Below, one piece after another: positions 1-11,645 of a stretch of 64,000 nt of DNA. The notes below the pieces were generated by a model. That model was not told the origin of the DNA. It did not search any database and was given only the letters and a program-made list of their open reading frames with translations. The stretch spans positions 16,728,296-16,792,295 of the forward strand of contig JARWIR010000024.1 in NCBI GenBank assembly GCA_029959085.1, given 5' to 3'. Each line of letters begins with the position of its first letter. Positions within the stretch are counted from its first letter, which is position 1. A program made the position numbers and the translations under genes. The stretch comes from Nemophila menziesii (Eukaryota > Streptophyta > Magnoliopsida > Boraginales > Hydrophyllaceae).

Positions 1-2218
1 GCCTTGTGACTAAAATAGGACTTGTGACAACATGTTTACCATTACTCTCCACCCAACTCACAGAACCAGAAACAAACAAATTTTTTAGGCTTCCTGACCC
101 TTCAATCCGTACTTTAAAACTTTTCTTTTCATATCTTGTCTTGAAAACCAACATGCTTGGAACAACAATCACTTTTAAACCATCCATTTTACTCAACTTC
201 ACATTATAGACAGACATTCCATCTCCAACATTAGTCACGGTCCGCTCAAATTCCTGTACCGTTTTATTATTTCCATTAAAATATGCAATGAAAGATGGGT
301 AATTAAGATCCAATGAAGGGGTTGAACAATCATAAGTGGATGACCTAGTGATCGTTTTAATTTGAGCCGACGTGAAATTTAAACTGCATATCAAGTTTAT
401 GTAGTCTTGTGGAGACGTATCGTAAATAAGACCAGGGTCTATAGCTTTGTTCGGATTAATATGTCCAGATCCCATTGCTAAAGGACTAGCAGCTTTGTTT
501 CCATCTCCCATATCTCCAATGGGGTTCATTGTATTATCCAATACATCAGCTGTGGTCATCATGGCAGATCTAATAGCTGCCGGGCTCCATTTCGGATGAA
601 TTGATTTAATCAATGCTGCAATTCCAGAAGCATGTGGGCATGACATGGATGTCCCTGAATCAAAATTGAAATTACTATATAAAAAATTTCCGGACGGACC
701 AAAACCCACAGCAGAATTTTTAGACCATGAAGCCATTACTAAATCACCAGGAGCCATGATGTCAGGCTTCATAACCCAAGGGCAGGTTCGAGATGGGCCT
801 CTCGAGCTGTAACTCGCCACTTGTGGAGCTGGTTTAGTACCGAGTCGTGTTGATTTAAATTCAATACTTGCGGTAGGATTTGTAGTGCTATTGATGTAAC
901 TTAGGATCCTATCGCCATCTTGTTGATTCAAGAAGATAGTTGGAAATTCGGTATTCGATTGAGGGTAAGTGGTGTTTGTAATAAACACACCACCAGAGAC
1001 ATCTCTAGTATGAAGCAAGTCAACTTGCACTGATAATAAATTACTAGTGTTGGATACGCACACCACAATATTCTTCTGATGTTTCTTCAGTTCTTTTACA
1101 TCTAAGCAGTCATTCATGAAAACCAATGTAGCTGAGTAGTTACTTGGAAAAAGAGATGCACCAACAAAAGAGACATTATTTCCAAGATTTAATTGTCCGT
1201 TAAATTCACGATCTATTGTACCTGCAGCAACGGTAAGAACCCATGGGATTCCATTATGCAATGTTGCCAAAGCCGATCCATTGTTTCCTGCAGATGTTGA
1301 AACAAAGATGCCTTTTTCAACCGCGGATAATGATGCTATGGCGATAGGGTCCTCGTATAACGGTAAATCTTCACCACCAAGTGACATAGACAACACATCT
1401 ACTCCATCCATTATCGCCTGATCAATAGCTGCGATAATATCAGAAGAATACCACCCAGGTATTGTGGTGTTCGTGTCCCAGATGGCCTTATACATAGCCA
1501 CTCTTGCTAGAGGAGCCGTTCCACTAGCATTACCTGACGCATATCCAAAGAATGACGCTCCGGGAACGTAGTTCCCTGCAGCCGTAGAAGAGGTATGTGT
1601 CCCATGTCCTTCCTCATCTCGAGCAGAATCAATTATTAATGATCTTAAGCGTGGGTACTTTGCGAGTACCCCTTTATTAAAATAACGTGCTCCAATGAGC
1701 TTCTTATTGCATAAAGTTGAATTGAAGTTAATGCCACCGTAACAGCCTCCTTTCCATCTCGATGGAATTTCGCCCATTCCATCGTCATTGAAGCTCTGAC
1801 TCTCTGGCCAAATTCCTGTATCAATCACACCGATTATTATATCCTTCCCAAAATGAGATTTGGGCCATGCTCCATACTGGTCGTTTAGCCCTAGAAATCT
1901 TGAGGAATGTGTTGTGTCTAGTTTCACGGCCTTATCTCTAGATGAAGAGATATAGCCGGGGAAAGTTTGCATTGCTTCAAGCTCTACTTCTGAAAGTCTT
2001 GCACTGAATCCATTAATGGCTTCTGTATAAGAATATATGAATTTGGAGGCGGAGAAGGAGGTGGAAACGGAGGCAAACACGTTCCTATACCAGTTATGGT
2101 GGCTTGTATAAGCTAGGGGCATAACTGATAAATCCATGTGTATAATATATGTCTCATGTTTTGCAATTGCTGGAGTGGTTAGGATCAGGAAGAAGAAGAA
2201 TAAAAAGAAAGGAGACAT
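1..2218 (-). CDS. Subtilisin-like serine protease (plant subtilase, SBT1-like), 3' end cut by window edge
   Basis: One open frame runs from an ATG at 2218 to base 1 without a stop or intron, giving about 739 residues; plant subtilases are usually 740-780, so only the last few residues are missing. Residues 1-19 form a hydrophobic signal peptide, followed by an I9 propeptide (about 24-105). The S8 catalytic residues are all present: Asp133 in DTGIWPES, His205 in GHGTHT, the oxyanion Asn312 in SAGNNG and Ser524 in GTSMSCPHASG. A protease-associated insertion lies between His and Ser, and a fibronectin-III-like C-terminal region ends in VTSPILVT. The family is secreted to the cell wall and cleaves peptide precursors and wall proteins; the substrate here is unknown. 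All catalytic residues and the continuous frame argue for a working gene. Assignment to SBT1 rests on overall resemblance only. Confidence 0.95.
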   Translation of the reverse strand, partial: MSPFFLFFFFLILTTPAIAKHETYIIHMDLSVMPLAYTSHHNWYRNVFASVSTSFSASKFIYSYTEAINGFSARLSEVELEAMQTFPGYISSSRDKAVKLDTTHSSRFLGLNDQYGAWPKSHFGKDIIIGVIDTGIWPESQSFNDDGMGEIPSRWKGGCYGGINFNSTLCNKKLIGARYFNKGVLAKYPRLRSLIIDSARDEEGHGTHTSSTAAGNYVPGASFFGYASGNASGTAPLARVAMYKAIWDTNTTIPGWYSSDIIAAIDQAIMDGVDVLSMSLGGEDLPLYEDPIAIASLSAVEKGIFVSTSAGNNGSALATLHNGIPWVLTVAAGTIDREFNGQLNLGNNVSFVGASLFPSNYSATLVFMNDCLDVKELKKHQKNIVVCVSNTSNLLSVQVDLLHTRDVSGGVFITNTTYPQSNTEFPTIFLNQQDGDRILSYINSTTNPTASIEFKSTRLGTKPAPQVASYSSRGPSRTCPWVMKPDIMAPGDLVMASWSKNSAVGFGPSGNFLYSNFNFDSGTSMSCPHASGIAALIKSIHPKWSPAAIRSAMMTTADVLDNTMNPIGDMGDGNKAASPLAMGSGHINPNKAIDPGLIYDTSPQDYINLICSLNFTSAQIKTITRSSTYDCSTPSLDLNYPSFIAYFNGNNKTVQEFERTVTNVGDGMSVYNVKLSKMDGLKVIVVPSMLVFKTRYEKKSFKVRIEGSGSLKNLFVSGSVSWVESNGKHVVTSPILVTR

Positions 2219-3394
2219 AGTTATTGAGAGAAGTGATGAATTGAAAATGAGATGCTTTGAAGAAGTAATACAAACTTATGGTTATGTGAAATGATATATC
2301 ATCCTACTTCACATTATACACGATATTTTAGAAAACACCGTCACATTATACACAATATATCATCTAACTTCACATTATACATGATATATTAGAAAACTTT
2401 TTTTATATTTTCTTTTAATTTTTTTTTAATTTTTGTTTTGTTAGAAAACTTATGGTTAATAATTTATTTAATTAGATAAGATTATTTCCTTACAAAACAC
2501 ATCACATTATACATGATATATTAGAAAACACGTTATATTATGTATAATATATTAAATGGTATAAATTTGAATAATATATATCATTATTATAAGTATAATT
2601 ATGATTATATATTTATATAGACAATGTTACTCTACTCAAATGACTAAACGCATTATAATATCGTTCCTGATTAAAGTTTTTTGTTCTAATATGATTAAAA
2701 CTAGCCACATAGGGAACAACCTGAAAAATGCTTACTTAATATCTTGTGAATTCACATTTTTATGTTTAGAACAAAAAGGAAACAAAAAATTTACACTTTT
2801 TTTACCACAAAATGTAACTCACTTTCCTTTTTTCCTTTAGAAAGTAATAACTGGATTACCTTTTAATTAACTTTTTCAGATTCCGAAGACAAAGAAGATA
2901 ATAGTAAATGAAATACATTTTTGGAAATTCTGAAGATAAGAAAAGATAAAATGTAGAAGATAAATAAATTACCTTTTAAATAATTATAATGGTGCATAAC
3001 GTAATATAAATATTAAGACATAAAACTAATTCTTCTTACAAAATAAAACGATGAAATGGGATAATTTTTAAACTTATAAGTTATTTATTATTATTGTTAT
3101 TATTATTACTATTATTATATTATTATACCATTTATTAAAAAAAAAATACTATACATTTGTCCATATTTGAAAAAAAGTTCTTTTTTCTCCTTTATAGACT
3201 AAATGAATTACCTTTTTCTAAATATATTTGTCCATATTTGAAAAAAAGTTGCATTTTTAAGCAAAAAGGAACCCAATTATGATGATAATTTATAACTTAC
3301 TTTTTTTTTTCCTTTATAATCTATATGAATTACCTTTTCCTAAATTTGAAACACAAAAAAAAAAGATAAGAAAATAAAACAAATGAAACACCAT
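2219..3394. other. Intergenic AT-rich region upstream of the subtilase
   Basis: No coding region is visible. Bases 2300-2560 hold several imperfect copies of a unit built on CACATTATACATGATATATT, in direct orientation but irregularly spaced. A TTA/TTG trinucleotide run lies at about 3085-3125. A short motif, TTTGTCCATATTTGAAAAAA, occurs twice near 3157 and 3227. The first 100-300 bases should contain the subtilase promoter on the minus strand, but no unambiguous TATA box can be singled out among the AT-rich words. Confidence 0.6.
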
Positions 3395-4609
3395 CCTTCA
3401 AGTAAGGATGGCAATGGTTACGGTTAAAAACCGAAACCGATGATAACCGAACCGATTGAAAACTGAATTATATAACAAGTGGTTAAAACCATTAGGTTAT
3501 GGTTTTGAAAAGTATAACTGATGGTTGAAACCGTTAGGTTATGTTTTTTGATAAAAATAAAACCGAAAATTGTTTATTATCATATATATTTTTAAATTTT
3601 ATAATAATTTAGATTACATTAGATATATTGAAATTCTAAAAGCAAAATCAAAATACTAGATTCAACCAATTAAATACTAAATATGCAATTTAATCAAATA
3701 CCAACAAATTTTTTATAAACCTTGGAGTTTTCTTTTATATGTGTGGTTTTATTTTATGAAATTTTATATATTTATTAAATTATCATTTGAATATGATTAA
3801 AAACCACAAAACCGTTGAAAAAACCGAATTCGAATAATACCACTACTACATGCGGGGTCTTTAGCGAGGACACGCATGTCCTCGCTATAGACCCCCCCTA
3901 TAGCGAGGACACCTTTTTGCGACGACTAAGTCGTCGCTAATAAGTCGCGGAATACTTACTCAATTAAAAATAATAAAAAAAGAATGTATCATGTTATAAG
4001 TCATCGCAAAAGGGGGGTCTTTAGCGAGAACTAAAATGTCCTCGCTAAAGACCCCCTTTAGCGAGGAAATTTATGTGCTTTTGCGAGGACATTGTGTCCT
4101 CGCTAAAGGATTCACCGTGCTAAATACAGCCACTCGGAAGTTGGCAATTATTGCGAACAAAAGCTTCAAAAAACCCAAAAAAAACCCCAAAATTCTCCCA
4201 GTTTTTTCCCTAATCCCCACAAAAACTCCGGATCAAACAATAAAGAAGCTTCTATGATTCATCTAGCTATTTTTGGTCCTCTTTTCAAGCAATAATTTTT
4301 CATCAATTACTCCAAAAAAAAGGTATTTTCTCTTATTTTTTTCTTTTATTTGTTTATATTGTAAAATTATTGTTATATATTGTATTATATAAGTGAAAGT
4401 ATTTGTGTTTATTGATTTATGTGTGATATATTGTTCATGTTTTTTTTTATTTTATAATTTTGTGTTTCAATTTTAATTTGGTTATTGATTTAAAATAATT
4501 TTGGATGAATATTTTTAGTTGAAAATTAATCTAAGGGTATTTAGGAACTACTTAGATTTTTTAGGGTATCTTTATAATTGTATATGATTATTGTTATTTT
4601 AATGATAGT

Positions 4610-5000
4610 TTAATAAACTTTATTAGCCTTTTTATAATTTTTAATAACCTTAGGGATAAAATTGTAATTTTATTAAACTTTAGGTGCTCTAGTATATTTT
4701 TCATTAAATATGGGGGTTAAATTGTAATTTTTATAAAATTTAGTTGTAAAGAATGTAATTTTATTAAACTTTAGGTGCCTTATAGAAATTTAATATAGTT
4801 TAGTGGTTAAAGTGTATTATTATTAAACTTTAGGTCCCTTATATATAGGAATTTAATAAACTTTAGTGGTAAAATTGTATATTTATTGAACTTTAGGTGT
4901 CATAGTGAAAATTAATAAACTTTAGAGGTAAAATTGGATATTTTTTGAACTTTAGGTGCCTTAATGAAATTATTTAAAGTTTAGGTGCATTAGTGACATA
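4610..5000. repeat. Degenerate ~60 bp tandem repeat in the CACTA 5' region
   Basis: The word AAACTTTAGGTGCCTTA recurs in direct orientation near 4675, 4764, 4827, 4888, 4947 and 4976, with GGTAAAATTGTA-type spacers. Spacing is about 89, 63, 61, 59 and 29 bases, so the array is irregular. It lies between the CACTA left subterminal repeats and the transposase start. Confidence 0.6.
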
Positions 5001-5086
5001 TAAAGAACTTTGTAATCGTATGATTTTAGTAGTATTTAAATTAAACCATTTGAAATAATAATTAGTGTTTTAATTTACTTTAAAGA

Positions 5087-6664
5087 ATGGACAAGAGTTG
5101 GATTAAATCAAAGAATAAGGTTACGAGAGAATATATAAATGGTATAATACAGTTTATTGAGTTTGCCTCCAATAGTTTGGATCACGCTAGTAAAATATAT
5201 TGTCCGTGTAGTCATTGCTACAATAATCGAAAGTTTACACTAGCCGAAGTTCAAGGGCATCTATATAAGTGGGGTATTTGGTCAGAGTATGAGGTTTGAA
5301 CGAAACATGGCGAAGTAGCAGTTCCCGTGGATCAACCAAACGAAGATACAACCGTCGATTCAGGTGGAGAGAGAGTGATTTGGGACCCACGTTCGAAACT
5401 GGTGGGAATTCCGGTGAAACCGAGATGCTTGATGAGAATGCAAATGAAAGTGATTGTGGGTCTTTCGACGCGTTGTTCAAGGAAATGGAGACAGATTTGT
5501 ACCCCGGTTGTACTAAAATGAGTTCTTTGGATTTCATAGCAAAACTAATGCACGTGAAAGTGAGGAACAAGTGGACGAACACCTCGTTTACCGAACGTCT
5601 TCAGTTGTTGGGTCGTGTTTTGCCTGAACCGCATAACTTACCTGCTTCTTATGCGGAGTGTAACTAAAAGTTAAAAAATTTGGGCATGGGATACACCACG
5701 ATCGAGGTGTGTGTGAATGATTGTGCATTGTTTTACAAAGAGAATGAGGATCTTGAGAAATGTCCAGTTTGTGGAGAATCAAGGTGGGACCCGAAGAAGG
5801 GGAAGAAGGTGGCGCATAAGAAGTTGCGTTATTTTCCGATTGCGCCTAGGTTACAGAGAATGTATGCTTCGAGGCACACCGCGAAAGATATGATTTGGAA
5901 CCATACTAGAAAGAGTACTGACGAAGACGTGTCGAGTCATCCTGTTGATGGTCATAGTTGGAAAACATTTGACAGGAGGAATCCCGAGTTTGCTAGTGAA
6001 CCACGTAACGTACGTCTTGGTTTGGGTATCGATGGGTTTTGTCCTTTCTCCATGCAAAACAACTCGTACAACATGTGGCCGGTTATATTGACGATATACA
6101 ACTTGCCGCCTTGGTTATGCATGAGAGAGTCCACGTTTATGCTTACCCTCTTGATTTCGGGTCCTCGATCACCTGGAAAATATATGGATGTATTTCTCCG
6201 TCCGGTTATAGATGAGTTGGAAACGTTGTGGGGTACGGGTATAGTTACATGGGATGCACATAAGAAGGAGGTATTTGTGATGAAGGTTGGTTTGTTGTTC
6301 ACGACACATGATTTTCCAGCTAGATCGTATACTTCAGGATGGTCGGGTAAAGGATACTTAGCTTGTCCTGAATGCATGGAATATACCCCTTCCGTGCGGG
6401 TTAATAAAGGAGTTGTTTATTTTGATCACAGACGGTGGTTGCCTCTGAACCATCGGTTTCGAACAAACGATACCGCGTACATTAAAGCTGAGAATAGGCC
6501 CCCCCTCGGAAAATTATTCCTGCAGATATTCAGACGCAGTTCGATGGGTTGCCGATTGTGTTTCCTGGAAAAAACAAGGACTTTGGTGGAAAAGTGGTAA
6601 AGAGAACAGGGCCGCGCGAGTCGAACTGGAAGAAAAAGAGTATATTCTACCGTTTACCGTATTG
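5087..6664 (+). pseudogene. CACTA TNPD-like transposase, broken and truncated
   Basis: The N-terminal part (5087-5299) is the plant transposase-associated domain: it starts MDKSWI and carries the CPCSHC metal-binding motif. A TGA at 5297-5299 replaces what is normally a Trp codon before KHGE, after which the same frame continues. A frameshift follows between about 5380 and 5450, and a TAA at 5665-5667 interrupts the next frame. From 5680 to 6600 the long frame matches the Transposase_21 core (CPVCGESRW, DGFCPF, GYLACPEC). In another frame KKSIFYRLPYW is visible to about 6664. The C-terminal half usually found in TNPD (DUF4218/DUF4216 type) is absent. In an active element the product cuts the transposon ends; this copy cannot. 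Confidence 0.9.
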
Positions 6665-6774
6665 GATTTAAAAAAAATATTAGTGGATAAAGTGAAATTT
6701 TAAAAAATATTAGATGGCCGATATAATGCCGCCACGAGGTCACGATGGATATGGGGATGGACGGGACCCCACAC

Positions 6775-7225
6775 CTATGCTGTAGATCTCGGTTCCGCGT
6801 CCTAGGCGGTCGATTGGGGCCTAGCGCCTAGGAGGGACTACGCGGGGCCTAGGCGGGATTACGCGGTTTTGAATCCTGCTATGTAATTTTATATATTTAG
6901 TAATACGCATGTATAATTATGATAATTTTATCTATTTAAGTCATAAAATTCATCTAACACCACTATATTGAATATGAAAAATACTAAAATTAGAGTTATA
7001 ATATCAATTCAAGAATTTTCGAGAGTAAAATAAATTTAATGGAGGGCCTAGGCGGCAAGTTTTTACCATTAATCGGTGCCTAGGCGGGCTAGACGCCTCT
7101 TCCACGGTGACTAAGGCGTTGGGAAAAAATTCCTAGCATTTTTACTAGGCGTAAGCGGTTGAGGGGGGAGTTGACGCCTAGACGGCGCCTAGGCGCGCCT
7201 AGGCGGCGATATCTACAACATAGAG
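6775..7225. mobile_element. hAT MITE with CCTAGGCG subterminal repeats (copy 1)
   Basis: The left end CTATGCTGTAGATCTC and the right end (complement of CTATGTTGTAGATATC, to 7223, plus AG) form terminal inverted repeats. The 8-mers CCCCACAC (6767-6774) and GCCCACAC (7226-7233) agree at 7 of 8 positions. The interior is rich in GCCTAGGCG and its complement. A second copy with the same ends lies at 36260-36739 with a perfect 8 bp TSD, which identifies the superfamily as hAT. There is no coding capacity. Confidence 0.85.
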
Positions 7226-7398
7226 GCCCACACACAATCGAATCAATCCCATAGGGGGTTGCAACACACAGGGTAATATTTCATTTTACGCCTACTTTTA
7301 AATGAATTATTATCTTAATCGTAAAATTAAACTGGTAATAACCCGAGAAAAGTGAGAGGGTAGACGACTCTTGCCTCGGTCCAAGAGTCAAAGAGGAA

Positions 7399-8800
7399 GT
7401 ATGGCGGTAGGCTACCAATAGAGTTTTGCTCGTACGATAACACTTGGAATCCCGTTGGAAAATACTCCCACCACGTGTCTCAAGTAATTAATCACACAAT
7501 TCGAGCGAATGTTCCACCACATTACAGGTTCTGGACAGATGTCCCGAAAGAAGAGCATAAGAATGTTTTGACTTGATTAGGAGTAAGTGACTAATTTTTA
7601 TTTTTATTTTTTTATACTTATCTAAAAAATATAATTAATTTCATTTATTTATAAACAAGAACTTTTTGAGGTGGAGAATTGGCAGGCCCAATCAGATTGG
7701 GAGGATATCCAACGAATGATAACCAACAAATGTGGGAAGGGGTATAGCGACCACAAGAATCGAGTGAAGAAAGAGTATTACAAGTCCAGAGTAAAACCGG
7801 ATGACCAAACTCCCAAAATCTGGGAGCTCGCCTTGAAGATGTAATGTATTAATATGTATCAATTAAAATATTATCTTAATTATTGACTAACATTTTTTTT
7901 TCATTCGTTGTTTTAAAAATTAGAACGAAGCGCAAAGGAATAAGGATAATAGGGAGTTGCTTCAAAATCAAAGCAGGACCGGTTCTAGGACCCATACAAG
8001 GTGGAGGGATAATCTAATGGAGGAGGTAATAAATATTTTAAATTTTTTTATTTCAATAACTATTTTTGATTGTTTGACTTTTTACAGGGACAAGGGAGTA
8101 GTCAACCCTCTCAAGGGGCCGGGGATAGCATGGAATCGGTGCCTCTGCAAAAAATAAACGAGTTATTCTTCAAGATCGGGTGGAGCAGGAAGAATAACAG
8201 GTGGAGGAGTCTCGAGTACGAGAGAGCGGACGTAAGTTTTTAATTTTATTTTCATATATCATACAATTTATTATATTTTAATATATCTATTTTATTGTAC
8301 AGAGAGCGTTGAAGGAGATTCTCGAGAATAGAGTTCGGTAATCCCTAAGCGAAAGCGGAGACTTATCTTGTACACCTACCATGATAGAGCAAGAGCAGGT
8401 AGAAGCCGTGATAAAAGCAGCTCGACAGGTGTTAGGAGACGGGACCCGCTACTAGATCCCGGGAGTGGGCCACCCACTTCCGGAGAAGAGGAGTTCTTCT
8501 AATGCTTGGGATCCAGTAAGCGAGAACATGCTTCGGGACTACGAGTGGCTGATGAAGTCCCTGAACGAGTTCCTTGTCTCCATAGGCAAGGACCCGGTGC
8601 CAGATGATATTTCACGATCCTCGGCTTCCACTGCTAGTACGAGACCGACTAAGGAGGCGATGGACGCACGGATGAGTACATCCATCACCTTTCTCAACAG
8701 GTGCCGAGAGGTACGTGGTCACGAGAAAAATCTAGTCCCTCCATCCGGCAATCGATCCGCTACTGGTCCCTACCGAGCCCGAACCCGAGCCTGATCCCGA
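7399..8800 (+). pseudogene. CACTA second ORF (Transposase_24 / TNPA-like), fragmented
   Basis: Separate open pieces on the plus strand make a recognisable CACTA ORF2: 7399-7577 (YGGRLPIEF, VPPHYRFW), 7661-7842 (KKEYYKSRVKP, IWELALKM), 7923-8024 (TGSRTHTRWRDNLMEE), 8089-8232 and 8304-8790. The gaps are AT-rich with GTAA-type starts, so several are probably introns. This domain family (PF03004-like) is thought to bind the subterminal repeats. In-frame stops and the absence of a clear start suggest a dead copy. Exon borders are approximate. Confidence 0.7.
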
Positions 8801-9894
8801 CCCACTACATCAGGTCCTTCAAGCTCGCGACTCCATGATGATGAAGAAGAAGAAGATGGTGAGGAAGATATATTTATTCCTCAGATGGTGTGTTGTTTAA
8901 TTTGTTAAAAGTTTGTGTTTATTTTGAAGTTATGTTGACTTCTTATGACTTTTATTATTTTCGGTTTATGGTTTGTACTGTTTAACTTTTTATGACTTTG
9001 ACTTTGACTATCGGATAATTTAGTTTTCGTATAGTATTATTTTGTCTCTTTTCATACATAGAATTAAAAAAATTAAATTCAAATAAAAAAAAGGAAACCC
9101 AAATTTAAAACAAAAGCAAAAATAATTAAACTATATAATTTAAAAAATAATAATATAATTGAAATAATAAAAACAATTAAAAAAATAATATAATTGATAT
9201 AAATAAAAACAATTAAAAAAAAGGTCTTTAGCGAGAGTTGACTAGTCCTCGCTAAAGAGTTGACTAGCAATCGCGACGACATGCTGTCTTTGCAAAAGAC
9301 CAGCCCTTTAGCGAGAACCAAGTCCTCGCAAAAGGGGGGTCTTTTGCGAGGACAGCATGTCGTCGCTAAAAACTGGCTCACGCGACGACACGTGACGCCG
9401 TCGCAAAAGGGGGGTCTTTCTCGACCAATTTTTAGCGAGGACATGTTGGGTCTTTAGCGACGACTGCAGTCCTCGCTAAAGATGCCGCGTCCTGTAGTGT
9501 ACGGTTATGGTTTTAATAAGTGTAACCGATGGTTAAAACCGTTAGGATATGGTTTTTAATTATAAAAACGGTTATGGTTATGGTTTTTGGAATTTTTGCA
9601 AAAAACCGACCCGTTTCCATCCCTACCTCTAAGTGAAATACTTTTTATTTAAAGGGACAATGCCCAATTAATTACACGAAAATCGTAAGAATTCTCAATG
9701 AATTATAACTTCGACTAAATTTCCGCTTAAACACAAAAAATTGAAAGATTACAAAAATACCCATAGGCCTATTAATTAATTACTTTAATTATATAGACTA
9801 TTTAATTCTTATATCTTCACTATTTATTATAATAATATTTATTTATATATTTTTAATTTTTTTTTTCAATTTTTTTTTTCGATTTTTTTAATGT

Positions 9895-10180
9895 TTTCTA
9901 TGAATACGCAATTTTGAGATTTGTTTGTTGCAAGAATACACAGAATTGGAACAACCAAAATCAAGTTTTGTGTGTTCCAGGATTACATAAATTCGAGTTT
10001 TATGTGTTCCATGAATACACAAATTTGAGATTAATGTGTTCCATGAATACACAAATATCAGATTTGTGCATTCCAAGAATACACAATTCTGAGATTTGTG
10101 TGTTCAGGAATACACAAAATTGGAATAAACAAAATCAAGTTTTGTGTATTCCAGGAATACATAAATTCGAGTTTTATGTA
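9895..10180. repeat. Minisatellite, ~36 bp units in a higher-order pattern
   Basis: Direct repeats built on GAATACACAAATTTGAGATT and TGTGTGTTCCA recur about every 30-45 bases from 9895 to 10180. A longer block (AATCAAGTTTTGTGTGTTCC followed by a near-copy of ACATAAATTCGAGTTTTATG) occurs twice, near 9960 and 10133, giving a higher-order period of about 175 bases. No coding function is evident. The preceding stretch, 9634-9894, is AT-rich and empty. Confidence 0.75.
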
Positions 10181-10184
10181 CTTC

Positions 10185-11420
10185 GCCATGTTCTCATTTC
10201 TCTTCACCGGGGGAGCGAGCGAGTGGTACAATCAGCAACCTAGTGATGTAATCATTACTTGGGAACCATTGAAAACCGCTTTCTTTGATAGATATTATCC
10301 TCAGAGTGTAAGATTGAGTGGTCAAATAGATTTTGTGAGATTCCACCAAGAACATGGAGAAACATTAGGATCACTTGGACTCCATTCTAATCATGCTTGA
10401 AAAAATGTCTACTACATAGGTATAAACCTGAGTTGCAATTGGGAATATTTTATAGAATTTTGGATGTAACCTCCAAAGAGAAGGCTAACAGCCAATCATA
10501 TGTTTGGTATAATGGATAGGGTTGTAAAGAATGAGATGAGTTGGCAACCATCGAGTAAACCAGTTTGAGTTTTGGAAATAGGTACAATGAATATAGAAAC
10601 TGAAACCGCGTTGAATGCTAAAGTTTCCACTCTAAAAAACAAATTGAAAAAAATATTTGTGAACAAGAATCAAGATAATGTGAATGTTGTACGGGAGCCT
10701 GAAGGTTGTTCTTGTTGTGGGGAAATTTATCATGTATGGGAAGAGTGTCCCACTAATCAAAAATTGGTATTTTTCATATCTAATTGAGGGAACCACCATT
10801 CGGGTGGTCAAGGCTATGGTCGTCAAAATAGAAATCATCCAGGATTTCAATGGTCCAATCCTCATGGGGCCTCAAATCAAGTAACTGCCTATCAAACTCG
10901 CCCCAAAGGAAACAATTATAAATCAAGGCCTCAAAATCACTATCAAGGAGGTCCAATTCATGGATCCCAAGCTCCCTAAAGTCTCGTGTATGATGCATTT
11001 GAGGAAAGACTTGCTCAAAAGGCACTTTCTTCCCATCCACAAGAAGGTATGATCACCACTAATGACTTCTCTATTACTTTGAACAAGTTTATGATGTCAT
11101 CTAGTGAAAAATCGAGTAAGATAAAGGATATTCTAAATTCTCATTCAGCCACATTAGATTCTTGAGAATCAAGATTCTCAAATTGCTAATGTCACGAAGA
11201 TGAGACCGCAAGGTCAATTTCCTAGCAATACTGAGAATCCACAAAATTATGAGGATTGTAAATTGATCGAACTAAGAGTGGGAAGCAACTACCACCTTCC
11301 TTAGTGGTTGAGAAAGTGGTAAAAAAGAAGGCAGAAGAAGTAGTTGAATCGTTAATCGTTAATGAAGATATTGAGAAGACACTAGTGAAAGAGTAGAAAT
11401 AAGTAGTTGAAAATATACTG
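10185..11420 (+). pseudogene. Relic of a gypsy (Athila-like) gag gene
   Basis: At 10185-10400 the frame gives FTGGASEWYNQQP and FFDRYYPQS, the Retrotrans_gag core. At 10680-10790 it gives CSCCGEIYHVWEEC, a C-x2-C-x4-H-x4-C zinc knuckle. The same motifs in the same order occur in the fuller gag at 21329-23515 on the opposite strand (CQQCGVNNHTWEEC), so the two are relatives. Several stops and frameshifts separate the blocks. From 10800 to 11420 only weak similarity to the post-knuckle region remains. No protease or polymerase follows. Confidence 0.75.
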
Positions 11421-11439
11421 ACGTTTGTCAACTCCGTTG

Positions 11440-11645
11440 ATAGAATTAAATACAATTAATAGGCGGAACGACTCTGTAGAGTACAAATTGTAGGTTAGAA
11501 AGAATGATAAGTAGGGTTATCGTTCGCAGGGATTGATTGCGATTAAAGGTCTTCAAAATAATGTAGACGCGTGAAGTTTGTAATTCAAATAACGAAATAG
11601 AAATATTTTTTTTGTTTTGAAATAATTAATAATTAAAGACAAGAT
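11440..11645. repeat. LTR-like AT-rich remnant, continued at 26994-27174
   Basis: Words such as CGTTCGCAGGGATTG and the AT-rich sequence after them resemble the CGTTCTCAGGGACTT region of the gypsy LTRs at 15405 and 23843, in the same strand sense. The LINE that follows is inserted in this segment: joining 11645 to 26994 restores a continuous AT-rich stretch. The orientation is opposite to that of the gag relic just upstream, so this is a mosaic rather than one intact element. Confidence 0.4.

Larger units (their letters stand above)
3841..9499 (+). mobile_element. CACTA (En/Spm) DNA transposon, degenerate, 5,659 bp
   Basis: The left end reads CACTACTACATGCGG and the right end is the complement of CACTACAGGACGCGG; both sides are flanked by the 3 bp duplication TAC (3838-3840 and 9500-9502). 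These are the defining marks of the CACTA superfamily. Subterminal repeats built on TAGCGAGGACA and its complement TGTCCTCGCTA fill 3856-4110 and 9220-9480; such repeats normally bind the TNPA-type protein. Inside are a broken TNPD-like transposase (5087-6664) and a broken second ORF (7399-8800), both on the plus strand. It sits inside a small hAT element and itself contains a second hAT insertion. Confidence 0.93.
3403..9625. mobile_element. Non-autonomous hAT-like element, host of a CACTA insertion
   Basis: Termini TAAGGATGGCAATGG (3403) and the reverse complement of TAGGGATGGAAACGG (ending 9625) form imperfect inverted repeats. Flanking 8-mers CCTTCAAG (3395-3402) and CCTCTAAG (9626-9633) agree at 6 of 8 positions, as expected for an old hAT TSD. 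The subterminal regions are full of ACCG and GGTTATGGTTTT words. Without the CACTA insertion (3841-9499) the element is only about 560 bp and has no coding capacity, so it must have been moved by a transposase encoded elsewhere. Confidence 0.75.

Noticed and set aside
2601..2840. 79-codon plus-strand open frame
   Set aside because: AT-rich composition, no domain, no promoter or splice context.
5952..6377. Minus-strand frames opposite the transposase
   Set aside because: The plus-strand frame matches Transposase_21 motifs; the opposite frame has no family resemblance.
9079..9444. 121-codon minus-strand frame
   Set aside because: Runs through the CACTA subterminal repeats and AT-rich interior; a by-product of the repeats.
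9895..10180. CRISPR-like array
   Set aside because: Units are contiguous and imperfect with no unique spacers, and the DNA is from a plant nucleus.
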